64,000 nt of DNA from Rostratula benghalensis (GCA_013399305.1 VXAI01000191.1:1013191-1077190), one strand, 5' to 3'; shown: positions 50,129-61,483, counted from the stretch's first letter. Program-made: numbers and translations. Notes: generated by a model from the sequence alone, not told the origin.

Positions 50129-53049
50129 GTATTACAATTTGCTGGAGAAGTAATTTCACTTGCTCTTGAAAACATGAAAATATCTCGTCTTTCATGTTCT
50201 CGTCTCACATAGTGTTTGCAATAAACTGTATTGTAGCTACTTGAGATTCAGTTCTAATGATCCTCAGACTGTTAACTGTTGTTTTCCATTTTCCAGAAGT
50301 TTGAAAGGTTATGATTTATTAAACAAGTTAGATTAGTGGAAAGTTGCTCTGCTTCAAAAATGGCTCTTAAAATCTGAGCTGGCTCACTGCAGCCTGGCAG
50401 ATATGTCTAATCCATGCTGAGGTCACAGATGTACCCAGGCTCAGCACGTCCTGGTCCAAGTAGTGCCACAGAACAATTTGGTCTTTAGCTTTACAACACA
50501 AAAGATTTATGTCTATTTCATCAGACCTGAAGAACAACTCAGTCTGACTTGGAGATGAGGATGGAGAAACAGATTGTAGAGAAATCATTTTGCCCTGAGA
50601 TCTGTATTCTTACAGCCCTGCCTACTTGTTCTCAGATTGGAGAACCTCGTGGGCACCAGGCAGCATTAGACATACAAGTGAACAAAGAAATTCAGAACTC
50701 TACTTCTCCTCATCTGAAAACAGAAAAAGGTAGAACAGTATCACAGCAAAGGTTATCTTCAATCAGTTGAAGGAGAATGAGCCATCCTTTTTACAGAGCG
50801 CCTCTCTGAACAGCAGAGGAAGCCAAGATATTAATTACAAAGAAAAATCTTTTCTTTTCCTGAGGTGATCAGGTGTAGGGAATGTTGGACCATTAAGTCT
50901 GCGGAGGACTGTGCCTTCACTGCCTGAACCTCAACATGGTTTCTGTTCAGCTTTGCAGTGGAATTTAACAACCATCTTGAACTGAAAAATCATACAAGGA
51001 CTTTCAGGATCAAACTTATTATGTATTCAATATCCCAATACTCCATCTGCTGTTTCCTTGTTCCATATCCCATTAACAAATGCTAAGCTGCAGATTGTTT
51101 TTCACATAGTAATGAGCTGCATAAGTATGCAAACAAAACAAAAGTTATATATTTCTGTTAGAACCAGTGCCAAGAACACCTCCTGTTGCAACACTACTAA
51201 TGACAGGATAGCAACAGTGGAATAAAGAGAATAATTTGTAGTATTCCCAGGTCAGCTGCACACATGGTTTCTCCAAAAATAAGTAAGTGAAGCAATTTAT
51301 TCTATACTTACAATGCATCAGATTCTTTCCTGTTTTAATTGCAGTAGCCTCAGTGGGTCTGTGTCATAGAAGAATTTGGCCTTGCAGTTGGAAAACTTCC
51401 TACAGATGGTGGTAAAAAAAGGTGACCAGCATAAATAATGTCATTATCCCAATTAACTGGAATTGATTAATTCATCCATCCATTTCCCAAGTGATTATCT
51501 CCAATTACAATAATTGCCTGGATAGCATTCCATTGCTAGATCCCTGGGTGAAACAGAGATCTTCTAAATAGCATTTTACTCGTATGCCAGAACAACCATC
51601 ACTACCTGGCAGGAGGGAAACACATTGTGATCTGCCACAGTGCAACATGAGGACAGAGGAAGCTTTGGAATGTCCCTAAGATACACAGACTCAGGGATTA
51701 TTATTTGTCTAAGCAGAGGGTGAATGTGGAATGGGACTTGGTTTGTTGCAGGAGGGAAAGGAATGGCTCCTGCTGTAAAGAGCTTACATTTCTAAGCAAG
51801 CACAGGCAAGGATAAGGAGCGCAAAGAAACCATGGGGTATGGGGTAGGTATAGCCAGCCTGGGAGTGGTACCACAGAAACCTCTCACTATTGTATATTTT
51901 TATTGGCATCGCAATAACAGATCGTTTTTCAACCACATCTCTGAAGGTGGTTACCTCTGTTGATGCTCACAAAGATATCCTGCCAGTTGTGAATGTGATA
52001 ACAAGTCTGAAGCCACCTGCCTGAAAATGTAAAGCACAGGCAGGGGAGCCTGACACCACAGACCTACCAGAGGCAAGAGTCCACTTTCCAGTTGTGATTT
52101 GGGGATGATAGGTATGACAGGGATGCCATGAAAAAGCGGCTTCTGAAATTGCATGTGAAGTGTGAGAGAGATATAGAGTACTCATTTAAAGAAAGGGATA
52201 ACAAGCTCAAATGAGCTGGATATGAGGAGGAGGCCTGTAGCCGCAGTATAGCATCTGCTAAGTTCAGAGAAAAGACTGTTCTGATAAAATGTGAGAATCC
52301 ACAGAGGTATGCATAGATGGAGATGAAAAACTGTATCAAAGAGATGCAAAATTCAAGCATAGTTTGTATCTAAAAACATTAAAATCCGAGCTGGAAAGGA
52401 TTCTGAAATTACTGGGCTGCATAATCATTCAGTACAGTAACTGGTACAGTTTTAGGAAAACAAGGTATGAGAAAGCTTGGAATAAGAAACACATTTTTGT
52501 TGAATCTGAGCTCCTAGCTACATGCTGAGAAAACATAAAAAACAGTACAATTTTAATTTGATCAGAAAGACAGCTATATAGTTCTGAGAGACAACTATGA
52601 GTTTTTCATATAAGTAATAGCAAATGATTTTTATTATAAATGAGACAGTAACAGGATAAGGCATGGGGGAAAAAATCCCCATTGGCTAAGTACTAGAGAA
52701 AAATTTAGAGAGCTGGTAGTGGGATGAGAAGGGTTGTTTATGGGACATAGTAATAAAAACATAATGGAAATAACACAGGGCTGTGGGGAAGGGATAGATT
52801 AATGGAAACCAGTAACAGGTAAATCAAACAGGTAGAAAGTGCCCAGCACATCATAGATGAAGCTGAATTCTGGCCTTAAGCATGCACAAGGTAAAATCTA
52901 CTTGGTTGCTTAATTATAGGCTTCTCATGAGAACTGTCTATGGCTCCCACGTGGCCGCCAGCCACCCCTTCCACACCGTGTCATAACTGTCACTCAAGGC
53001 AGGTTTTTCAGATAGTTTGCTGAGCCTCAGGGGCACTAGATGTCTGTGT

Positions 53050-53142
53050 TTAGGTAACCAAATCTGGCAGAGGGATTAGACTGGATGATCTTTCAAGGTC
53101 CCTTCCAATCCCTGATAGTCTGTGATTCTGTGATTCTGTGAT
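53050..53142 (+). mobile_element. CR1 LINE terminal 3' tail with octamer repeats
   Basis: About 90 bp of the CR1 3' end: GGCAGAGGGATTAGACTGGA, TGATCTTTCAAGGTCCCTTC and CAATCCCTGATAGTCTGTGA, followed by the tandem ATTCTGTG tail near 53121-53142. The tail is clear and little mutated, so this short insertion is comparatively young. Strand is set by the tail. Confidence 0.95.
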
Positions 53143-53661
53143 ATGAGCCTGACAATTCAGTAATCCAAATAGTTGTTTTTCTCAAAGAAATAGAGGCTTG
53201 TGTCATGAAAGCAAATTTGTTTTTATAAGAACCAAATAACATCAAATAAATTTATAAAACCTTTCTCACATTAAACTGAGGATGATTAATTGGAGTTTTT
53301 ATTTTCTTATTTTCTTTACATAAGGACTAACACAAATAAACCTTCATTAGATATCAAAAGCTCTAATCATAGCCGTCTAGTTTGAGTTTAAAAGTTGACT
53401 AAAAAATAGCATGTACCTTTATGTAAGAAAGTGAAAATGTGTCACACAGGTAGTTTGCCTATCTAAACTAGACTTTGGGATAATTTTTGAAAAAAGAATC
53501 AAGGGGTGGAGGTAAGTGGAATAAGATATATTCTTGCATTACCAATGATATACCATGCTAAATGTATCCAATATATTTCATTGAGAACTGTTTACAGGGA
53601 TATGTATGCATTTTATTTCACCAGGACCTTACAAAGAGATCTAAGATGATGTAAAATGGGA
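53143..53661. other. unique spacer between CR1 insertions
   Basis: About 520 bp with no recognised element. Confidence 0.45.
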
Positions 53662-54226
53662 GAATCATAGAATCAGAGAATGGTTTAAGTTGTAAGAGGT
53701 CATCAAGCCCAACATCCCTTGCAATGGTCAGAGACATCTTCACCTAGATCAGGTTGCTCAGGACCCCATCCAACCTGACCTGGAATTCTTCTAGGGATGG
53801 GGCATCTACCACATCTGTGGGCAACCTGTGCCAGTGTTTCACCACTCCCATAGTGAAAAATTTCTTTTTTCTGCATAGCTTAAGTTTTCCCTCTTTAAGG
53901 TTAAAGCCATTATCCCTTGTCCTATCACAACACACCCTGGATAAAGTTTGTCCCCTTCTTTCCTTAGGCCCCCTTTAAGTACTGAGAGGCCATAATAAGG
54001 TCTCCCTGAAGCCTTCTCTTCTCCAGGCTGAACAACCCCAACTCTCTCAGGCTACCCTCACAGGAGACATGTTCTATTTCTCTGAACATTTTTGTAGCCT
54101 TACTCTGGACTCCCTCCAACAGGCCCATGACTTTTCTGTGCTGAGGGCTCCAGAGCTGAAGGCAGAACACCAGGTGGGGTGTCACAATAGTGGAGTAGAG
54201 GGGGAGAATCACCTCTCTCAACATCA
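53662..54226 (-). mobile_element. CR1 LINE 3' end, left arm of an inverted CR1 pair
   Basis: Minus-strand CR1 with tail GAATCATAGAATCAGAGAAT at 53664-53683. The minus-strand frame runs from the palindromic joint as [20 protein letters not shown] and later GLLEGVQSKATKM, then [20 protein letters not shown], all CR1 C-terminal reverse transcriptase blocks. A frame change then leads to RDNGFNLKEGKLKLCRKKKF and FTMGVVKHWHRLP (53744-53935). Only the last part of CR1 is present, and the 5' truncation point is at the LREVI block, inside the joint with the plus-strand copy. Confidence 0.94.
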
Positions 54227-54243
54227 TGTTGAGAGAAGTGATT
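54207..54243. repeat. palindromic joint of two CR1 copies
   Basis: Arms 54207-54223 and 54227-54243 (17 bp each, 16 complementary pairs) flank a 3-nt spacer TCA. Each arm is the CR1 segment coding LREVI, read outward in both directions. The palindrome is therefore made by two CR1 copies meeting head to head at the same internal position. Confidence 0.93.
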
Positions 54244-54536
54244 TCCTTTGTCAGGAAGTGTAGTGACAGGACAAGGGGTAATGGTTTTAAATTGAAAAAG
54301 GACAATTTCAGATTACATACCAGAAAGAAATTCTTTACTGTGAGTGTGGTGAGGCACTGGAACAGGTTGCCCAGGGAAACTGTGGATGCTCCATCCCTGG
54401 AAGTGTTTAAGGCCAGGTTCGATGGGGTCTTTGAGAAACCTGATTTAGTGGGAGGTGTCCCTGCCCATAGCAGGGGGGTGGGAACTTCATGATTTTTAAG
54501 GTTCCTTCCAACTCTAACCATTCTGTGATTCTATGC
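54225..54536 (+). mobile_element. CR1 LINE 3' end, right arm of an inverted CR1 pair
   Basis: Plus-strand CR1. An open frame of 88 codons (54226-54492) begins MLREVISF and then jumps to [20 protein letters not shown], continuing [20 protein letters not shown] and [20 protein letters not shown]. The LPLYS to YLKGG part present in the left arm (over 300 bp) is deleted here. The 3' end is TTCCTTCCAACTCTAACCAT with ATTCTGTGATTCTATG at about 54519-54535. It differs from the left arm at many bases, so the two are not a very recent duplication. The open frame is a relic. Confidence 0.94.
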
Positions 54537-57196
54537 CTTTTAAAGAGTAACTTGCCATTTCTAAGGGTATTGTTCTCTGCTGGTATTTGAGTCAGGCAAA
54601 AGAAAATCTTTGACTTCCTTATAATATCACTTCCCAAGGGAAAGATCATGCTGTCTGTGACAAAAACATGAAGAAACCCCTGAAAGATCCAGGATTAAGC
54701 AGCATTGTGCCAACAAGCCTGTCTGAAATGACCCCTCCCAGAAAACTTAGTTCTTTTGTAATCCTGAAAATGAGGAGTTTCTCTATTTTTGCAACTCTTC
54801 ATTCTAATTTACAACATATTTTTACAACATATTACTGAGGAATAATTTGTAAATTGTGTTTGGAAACATATGGTGACTTTGGGTAGCTGTCAGACATTTA
54901 AATAGAGAATATGAGTGTGTTTCACATATACCTGTAAGGGTAGGAAGGGGTCCCAGTTTGTCTTATTTAGCACTACATTCTGCATCATCTGTCATAATGA
55001 ACTCAAGTTAAACATTTGGTTACCAGATATGTTTGCAAAATTTTTGTCTTTTTTTCATAAGGTGGCCTGAAATCCTAAAAGAGCCTTTATCATAATAAGA
55101 CCGAGACCATATATCCACTTCCTAGTTCCTTGTTACCTCATTCATAAAGGAGGGTTGGTTGGATGGTTTTGTTCTGAAAAGATGTTGGATAGGCCTACTC
55201 CCTCCTTTCTGCAATATTTCTCCCCTTTGACGAGAATAGGAACCACTACAGGTTTGTCCATTCTTTTGCCTAATCCAGGGCTCCTCTGATTCTGTTACAA
55301 GTTACCGAGAAAATTTTCCTCTTAAAAAAGCTGTCTCCTTACCTTCCTCACAAGACCCCATTTCCTTTATTAATGGAGAACAATATAGCTAATTTTAAGG
55401 AAAGAGTTACCAATTTGTATTTGAAGTCTTAACTTTGCTGTCACCACTGTGCCACCACAAAAGACACGCAGGTGGTCCACTCCCACTCTGTCTTAACAGG
55501 CGCATTTATTATTGGTTGCTGTCAACCAGGTCCACTTATGTCTGTGGGAGGGCTGCGAGAATTAGTTCTGTAATTCCTTGTCAATAGGCACCATCTTGCA
55601 GCACCCTTTGTACCCAGCTCTGCAGTTCCTCCCATTTCTGTTTCGTACAGCTCCCTGCTCCCTTGCTCCTGCTGCCTGCGCATACTTTAATGGCATAAAA
55701 AATTGTCTCTAAGCCACTCCTCAGTTAAGTCAGCTTTGAAATTTGAAGCCCTGTTTTAAGCATATCTATCATTATAATGTTTCTAAAACTAGGACAGTAT
55801 TATTAATAAACAATGTTATTACTGGGAATGAGGGACAGAAGGGCTTTTCATCGTGTCCACATCGCTGAAATTTAAACCGAATGTAAAATAGATGAGGGGG
55901 TGGAAAAGAGCAGCAATGAGAAACTCAACCTTCCTCTAAAACCTGGGAAAGCAGATTGTTTTAAAAGAGTCTGCCTCCTGAGCACTGTCCTTTCCTGGAA
56001 ACAAAGTTACAAAGTCTATCTTGTTTGGAAAGGCTAATAAAGCCGAGCTACTCCATGCTCAGCTCATTCCTTTCGTCGGTGCTGTATGCCCATCCATTTT
56101 CACTGTTCCACCACTCATGGAAGGTAGAGAAATAAAGAGCATACAGCATCTATAATCTTGCACAGAGAGTTTGGCTGTGACTGAATAAACTAAAAAGAAT
56201 TTATTTCTACCTCCTCTGGGCAGCTGGAGAAAGTCAAAGTCCGGTCCCAAGCACATTTAGTGAATTGGAGAGAAATGTCAGCCATTGCTGCAGTGGAGAA
56301 GACAGAAGCGGTCTCTGAACCTGGGAGGTGATTGCATGGGCTTTGCACAGCTGCAAGCAGCAACAGACAGAACAGGATGTCTCTCCTGATCTCTAGATGC
56401 TTTCAACCATTTTTAGAGCACCTGAAACACTAGAACAAACTCAAACAAGTGAAAGATCAAACAGCAGCAAATTTTGTATCTCTGAGTAATAACCAATTAG
56501 AATGACAACAAAATAATTGGGAGAAGTGAGGCAGAGAGCATAGAAGATGTCTCCTCCTTCAAAATGACCCTTTTATATAACAGCAGCTTATTTTAAATGC
56601 TCCTGAAAATAATGAGCTGCAAGCTGTAATTAGCATGAAAATTGGAGTTATTTCAGAGAAAAGTTTGAATCAAATGATAAAGAAAGGGGAACTTTGTGGA
56701 GATTGTCCTGCCAGAAGCTCTTGTTTTTCTTAGGTTGCAGAGTTCCTGGCTAAAATTCCTTGCTCTCCATTGCAAGGAGACTGAGCTGAAGAGTTATGGC
56801 AAGCTTGTTATTAGTTAAGTTTATTTTTCAGTAGCAGATGACAGCAGAATGGATACAAACCACGTGTTTTGCAGCACAGTATGCTACATCTTGCATAGCT
56901 GCTTGGATTGTGAAAACACCACCTCGCTTGATGTGTTCTGGACTCAACTCTGTTGTGAGTCAGTGGCGTGAGCCTGAGCCCCTGGGCTGCTGCTCTGAAC
57001 TGCAGCCCAACTGTGCCCTTTACTGGGCTGTTACTAAATAAATATAAGAAGTTCTTTGAGAGGTGCTGGTAGAAATCAAAGTATTTTTCAATATGAGAAT
57101 GATATTCTAAGTTAGAAAAGCTAGGATTTTAACTGCAAGGTCCTGATTTTGAGGTGTAACACAAAAAGAATGGAAAATTTCTTTGAAGTTTTGGGC
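54537..57196. other. non-coding stretch with a possible LTR remnant
   Basis: Contains the LTR-like segment at 55448-55732 and, around 56570-56720, an AT-rich, repeat-free block with a TAATTA core (56627-56632) of the kind seen in conserved enhancers. A GC-richer patch at 56838-57040 ends near an AATAAA-like word (CTAAATAAATAT), but no gene is recognised. Confidence 0.45.
55448..55732 (-). mobile_element. possible degraded retroviral LTR remnant
   Basis: Read on the minus strand, the segment runs from TGACTTAACTGAGG through a GC-rich middle to AACCAATAATAAATGCGCCT (a polyadenylation-type AATAAA word about 65 bases before the end) and finishes GTCTTTTGTGGTGGCACA. A TG...CA segment of about 285 bp with a late AATAAA is LTR-like. 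The flanking 6-mers do not match, I do not recognise the family, and both limits are guesses, so this is only a suspicion. Confidence 0.28.
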
Positions 57197-57719
57197 TGTC
57201 CTAGTTTCAGCTGGGTTACAGTTAATTTTTGTTCTGGTAGCTGTTGTGTTTTGACATGAGAACGATTCTGATAATGCATATTGTTTTAGTTGTTGCCAGG
57301 TGGTGTTTTACATTAATCAAGGACTTTTTCAGCTTCCCTTAGAAGCTGAGAGGGTTCATAGACGGAAGAAGGCAGTCAAAGGAATATTCTGTACCATAGA
57401 CTTGTTCAGTATATAAATGAGGGGTGGCCAGGGGCAGGAATCTGTGGTCACTGCTTGGGCTGGGATGGGCAACTGATCATCAGGTGGCTTGAGTGTTATT
57501 ACTTTACTTTATATATTCTTTTACCATCATTTTTATTATTATTATTATTGTTGTTATTTTCCTTTTCTGCTATTCTGTTTAACTGTCTTTATGTCAACCC
57601 ACAAGTTTGGGGTTTTTTTCTTTTTCCCTTGCTTTTCTTCCTTCCCTTTTGTGGAGGAGGGAAAGAAATGAGTGAGAAGCTGTGTAGTCCTAGTTTCCAG
57701 CTGGAGTCAAACCACAACA
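57197..57719 (+). mobile_element. solo LTR of an endogenous retrovirus, ERVL-like
   Basis: A 523-bp segment beginning TGTCCTAGTTTCAGCTGGG and ending GTCAAACCACAACA, with canonical TG and CA ends. The flanks TGGGC (57192-57196) and TGAGC (57720-57724) match at four of five bases, fitting a 5-bp target duplication as expected for the ERVL class. A TATA box lies at 57410-57417, and an (ATT)n run follows at 57531-57550, a feature I remember from a common neoavian LTR starting TGTCCTGGTTTCGGCTGGGA. No internal retroviral genes adjoin, so it is a solo LTR left by recombination between two LTRs. The family name is from memory and unchecked. Confidence 0.88.
57410..57417 (+). promoter_or_regulatory. 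TATA box of the LTR promoter
   Basis: TATATAAA within CAGTATATAAATGAGG, at the position where the U3/R promoter of this LTR type sits. Other core promoter parts are mutated or not identifiable. Confidence 0.6.
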
Positions 57720-57982
57720 TGAGCTAAAACCACCATTTTAGCACAATTTGGCATGGCATACCACACATAGAAGGAAGCCGCTTGGTCAATCTCACACATA
57801 TTTCGGTACAGCATTGAAGCCTTACACAATTTAAGCTCTAAATTTAAGACAAAAATGCACTGTAAAGCTATATTACTAGTGGAAATCAGACTCTGCCTTA
57901 TCTTTCACAGCATTTTTCCAAATACAGAAACAATCTATATTTATACATTAATCTTCGGGGTTTCAGGGGTGCTGAGTATGAG

Positions 57983-58018
57983 GAGTAAAATGAGCTAAAA
58001 GAGTAAAATGAGCTAAAG
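57983..58018. repeat. 18-bp tandem duplication
   Basis: GAGTAAAATGAGCTAAAA is followed directly by the same sequence with one final base changed. Confidence 0.9.
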
Positions 58019-58412
58019 TTTCAGAATCTGGACCTAAATTTATTGCCAGACTAAGAAAATTCTGAAAATGTTGGCAACTCATACCCTTAAACCTTGCTAA
58101 TCCTACAAAATGCATCATAATTCAGATAAGTATATAAGCAACCATTTAAAACTATAAGAAGAATAGAAGTTATGACCCTCAGTGATTCTCTGCAAAAATT
58201 TTCATTCAAATGTATATACCATAAAAGTGTCTGTGCAAACTATACAGAAAACATACAGAAAAATGAATGTCCACCACAGTGAACTTGTGAAATGTCCAAC
58301 ATATATCAAAGACAGAAACCTTAATCTCTCTAGGACATGTGGATTGAAATAATGGAATCTTTTAAAATACTTCCATTCATGAACACAAAATCTGTTTGAA
58401 TATTGCTGTGAC

Positions 58413-58430
58413 TTGTTTGTTTGTTTGTTT
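58413..58430. repeat. (TTTG)n microsatellite
   Basis: Short TTTG run of about four units. Confidence 0.85.
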
Positions 58431-60731
58431 TCTGTCAGGAAGATTCTCATTATTTCAATTTCCCGTAATTTGTTTTACAATCCACAGAACAAAGAACCTC
58501 TTTTGGAGCTCTTCAATATCTATCATTCTCTTACACCAGTTTGATAAGGTCTTCAGGCAAAAGTGATAACTTGCTTTCATTATTAAAAAAGTACTTTGTT
58601 ATTCAACATGGAGCTTTTTATTATTTTGTTTTCTTCATTGAACAAAAGGAGCTCCCATTGCAGTCCTGAAATTAGCTAAAATAAAGAAAAACTTGTCAAG
58701 CTCCATTTTTAGGAATAAAGATCATTACTTGATCTCTAAGTAATAGTTAGAAAGACTTTGTTAATGCCTGCCTAGAGTTCAACACCTCTTTCAGTGTCCC
58801 TGTGCTTAACCTAAGATAATCATGAGAATCTTCTTGCAGGTGTGGGTTTTTCTAACAGCATATGCTTGACTGAAAGCATCTGATTCACAGACTGTGCCAG
58901 GACAGCAGATGCTGTGCGAGTCATTTCAGAGTGATACAGTGTGTGGAACTCATGACTGCAAAAGTAAGAACTTTCTTCTGAGATCTTATTCCAAGATATT
59001 TTTGAAGTATTTTCTCTTTGAAGCCTTTTACTTTGGAAAGTTTTAGAAAGGGGAAACCAAGTCTTTTTCTTATTCGTAGGTTCATTTCTACATTACTTTC
59101 TCATATTCATGGATATTGAATGCTGCAGAGTTAGTGCATTGGGGAACCTTTTGTCCATGGTTTATCTGTGGGCTTTGTGAAGGAATGAACCCACGTAAAT
59201 CCCACTGACAGAATCAGTTCTGGTGATTCAATGTCAGCCTCTCAGAAAATGGTTATAGACTTCTGATGAACAGACTGGGAGGAAGATATAGCGCAAAGGC
59301 AAAAACCAGAAAGTACTCTTACTTACTGCGGAAAAGAGATAATCAAAATGGAGGGTTCTAGGTTAGAATCACATAATGAAGCCAAGATTTCCTCTAATTC
59401 CCACAGAAATTAAATATTGGAACTGGCATTTAAGTGACTGAAGGAAAACTGCTGTGATCGTAAGGCAATTGTCATTACTGAAATCACTTCCAGCTCAGTT
59501 CTGTTCCTCTCAGTTACGTCTGCAACAGGCATGGAGTGCAGAGCTTCAGACAGGTCTTTGGAATAAGTGCTAAAAATGTCAGCTCTGTCCATTTATACAA
59601 GAGAGTGAAAAACTGCTTTTTCCCCCCCCTCATGCTGTTGCTCTTTTAATATCTGATCAGCTGTTGCCTTTTCTGGAGAAGGTAAACTTTCTTGAATTTC
59701 AGATGCCAAATATATAAATCTCCTTAAAACAAAAGCTTCAATGCCTGTAAAATTTCCAGTCGAAAGCAGGTGCTTTTGAAAATCTATTTAAACATAGACG
59801 ACTAAGCTGAAGAGAGAGAGCTGATGATCATTGGCTTTTAAGCATCACTGGAAAAAGCAAACAGAAAATCTGTAATTTTTGAGCTGTCCTCACCATGTAT
59901 TGTGGTATTAATTTTATATTCCTATATGAAAATATGCTTTAGCCCTGCGCCCCTTCTAACTGCTGAGCCACTAGATAAAGTAATAATGATCATTACATCC
60001 TGTTCCCACAAACAGGAAATGCAGGAGTTTGTAAAATACAACATATAAAGAGAGGGAAAAAAAAGTCTGTTTGAAAATAGCTTATGACTTTTACCTTTGT
60101 TTCTGCTGTTAGGAGACTCCTGACACTAACCACTTGTGTTGGCTGTCATTTCTGACACTTTTAGGTCATTATCTCCTCCCATATACGTTTTGGAAAATTT
60201 AGACCCACATTCAGGCCTCTATTGAAGATGTTTACATCCTGTTGTATTTTAGCTGACACCTGCTGTTTGCAAATTCCATACTCAGTGAATAAAAAATGAG
60301 AATTGGCTAAGAACCAACATGCTAAAATGTTGTGCTGCCATGGCCTAGTTATCCACTGCCTTCTGATTCTTCTTTGGAACTGTAATCTGCCACCAGTACT
60401 TACACACTACATAGTAGAGGAACTGAGAGGATTGATAATGCCTTAATAGAGCTGTTAAACACAAATCTATTTATAATTATTATTATCCAACAACTGATTT
60501 CCATCTGCAGAAAAAAATTAGTCATGCTTTGCTATAATTTACTGATCTGCACTTCACTTGACTGGGACTTGATCGTCTCTATTTGCAAATGAACTCCAAA
60601 AGAGAAATCACATATATTTCAGAGGAATTTTTCCTCAGTAGTATGTGTTATATATTCTTTAGAGAAAGTATATTTTTCTTGCAATAAAATAGCCAACAAG
60701 GAAGCTTAATTCCTAGGGCTTTTTAGAGGTT

Positions 60732-60741
60732 NNNNNNNNNN
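60732..60741. other. assembly gap (10 N)
   Basis: Ten undetermined bases next to a TATATATA run. The fixed size suggests a placeholder, so the true length is unknown. The adjoining TA repeat is the likely cause of the break. Confidence 0.97.
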
Positions 60742-60851
60742 TATATATAAAAATAATTTGTAGCTAAAAGAAATCAATCTATCATTAACTATTCAGCTAC
60801 CTGAATTTATTTACATACATATATGAATCGATATGTGCACAAGCATATACA

Positions 60852-61432
60852 GAAACATAGAAACACAAGGTTGAAAAAGACCTACGAGATTATCTAGTCC
60901 AACTGTACTCCTATGACCAATACTACCCACTAAGCTACTAAATCATGTCTTGTAGTACCATGTCCGGATGCTTCTTGGACACCGCCAGGGACGGTGACTC
61001 CACCACCTCCCCGGGCAGGCCATTCCAGTGCCTGACCACTCTTTGGGAGAACAAGTTTTTCCTGACATCTAATCTAAATCTCCCCTGGTGCAACTTGTGG
61101 CCATTCTCTTGAGTCTTATTATTAGTTATGTGGGAGAAGAGGCCGACCCCCTCCTTTTCCCTGCCTCCCTTCAGGAAGTTGCAGAGTACAATGAGGTCTC
61201 CCCTGAGCCTCCTCTTCTCCAGACTAAACAATCCCAGCTCCCTCAGCCATTTCTCATAAGACTTGTGCTCCAGACCCCTCACCAGTTTTGTTGCCCTTCT
61301 CTGGACACCTTCCAGGGCCTCAATGTCTTCCTTGCAGTGAAGGGCCCAAAATTAAACACAGTGCTCGAGGTGCGGCCTCACCAGAGCTGAGTACAGGGGG
61401 ACGATCATCTCCTTGCTCCTGCTGGCAATATG
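60852..61432 (-). mobile_element. CR1 LINE 3' end, best preserved copy
   Basis: Minus-strand CR1. A 114-codon open frame (61282-60938, reading leftward) gives [40 protein letters not shown], then [20 protein letters not shown] and [20 protein letters not shown], the uninterrupted C-terminus of the CR1 second open frame. To the right, plus-strand words such as GGGCCCAAAATTAAACACAG and GTGCGGCCTCACCAGAGCTG extend the match to about 61432. The tail at 60852 reads GAAACATAGAAACACAAGGT, so it lacks clean octamers and belongs to a different subfamily from the ATTCTRTG-tailed copies. The 5' end is truncated, so the enzyme cannot be made. Confidence 0.95.
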
Positions 61433-61483
61433 GTACATATCTATCTACCTATCTATTTTTTTTTACTTTTTTTTTTTTTTTTT
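61433..61483. repeat. (CTAT)n and T-rich tract
   Basis: ATCTATCTACCTATCTATTT followed by T runs. It lies at the truncated 5' side of the CR1. Confidence 0.85.

Larger units (their letters stand above)
38458..53049. other. 14.6 kb stretch without recognisable CR1
   Basis: The longest CR1-free stretch in the window. It holds simple repeats, a 19-bp tandem repeat (40772-40828), a 10-bp-arm hairpin (42168-42192), a likely processed pseudogene (49477-49905) and a locally GC-richer patch around 48110-48430. The patch contains an RFX-type X-box-like sequence (48297-48310) and a splice-acceptor-like tract (48106-48129). Open frames up to 159 codons (48193-48672 minus, no ATG) have no recognised domain. 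Confidence 0.5.
57720..60731. other. unique non-coding stretch
   Basis: No transposon recognised after the LTR. Holds an 18-bp tandem duplication (57983-58018), a (TTTG)n run (58413-58430) and a 73-bp exon-like segment (58891-58963) discussed under findings. Sequence around 60290-60660 is AT-rich and repeat-free. Confidence 0.5.

Noticed and set aside
53964..54521. 185-codon minus-strand open frame, the longest in the window
   Set aside because: Its first half is the antisense of the right-hand CR1 and its second half is the sense strand of the left-hand CR1. The frame merely crosses the palindromic joint.
60938..61282. 114-codon open frame read as a gene
   Set aside because: It is the CR1 C-terminal relic in the best preserved copy, with no 5' part.
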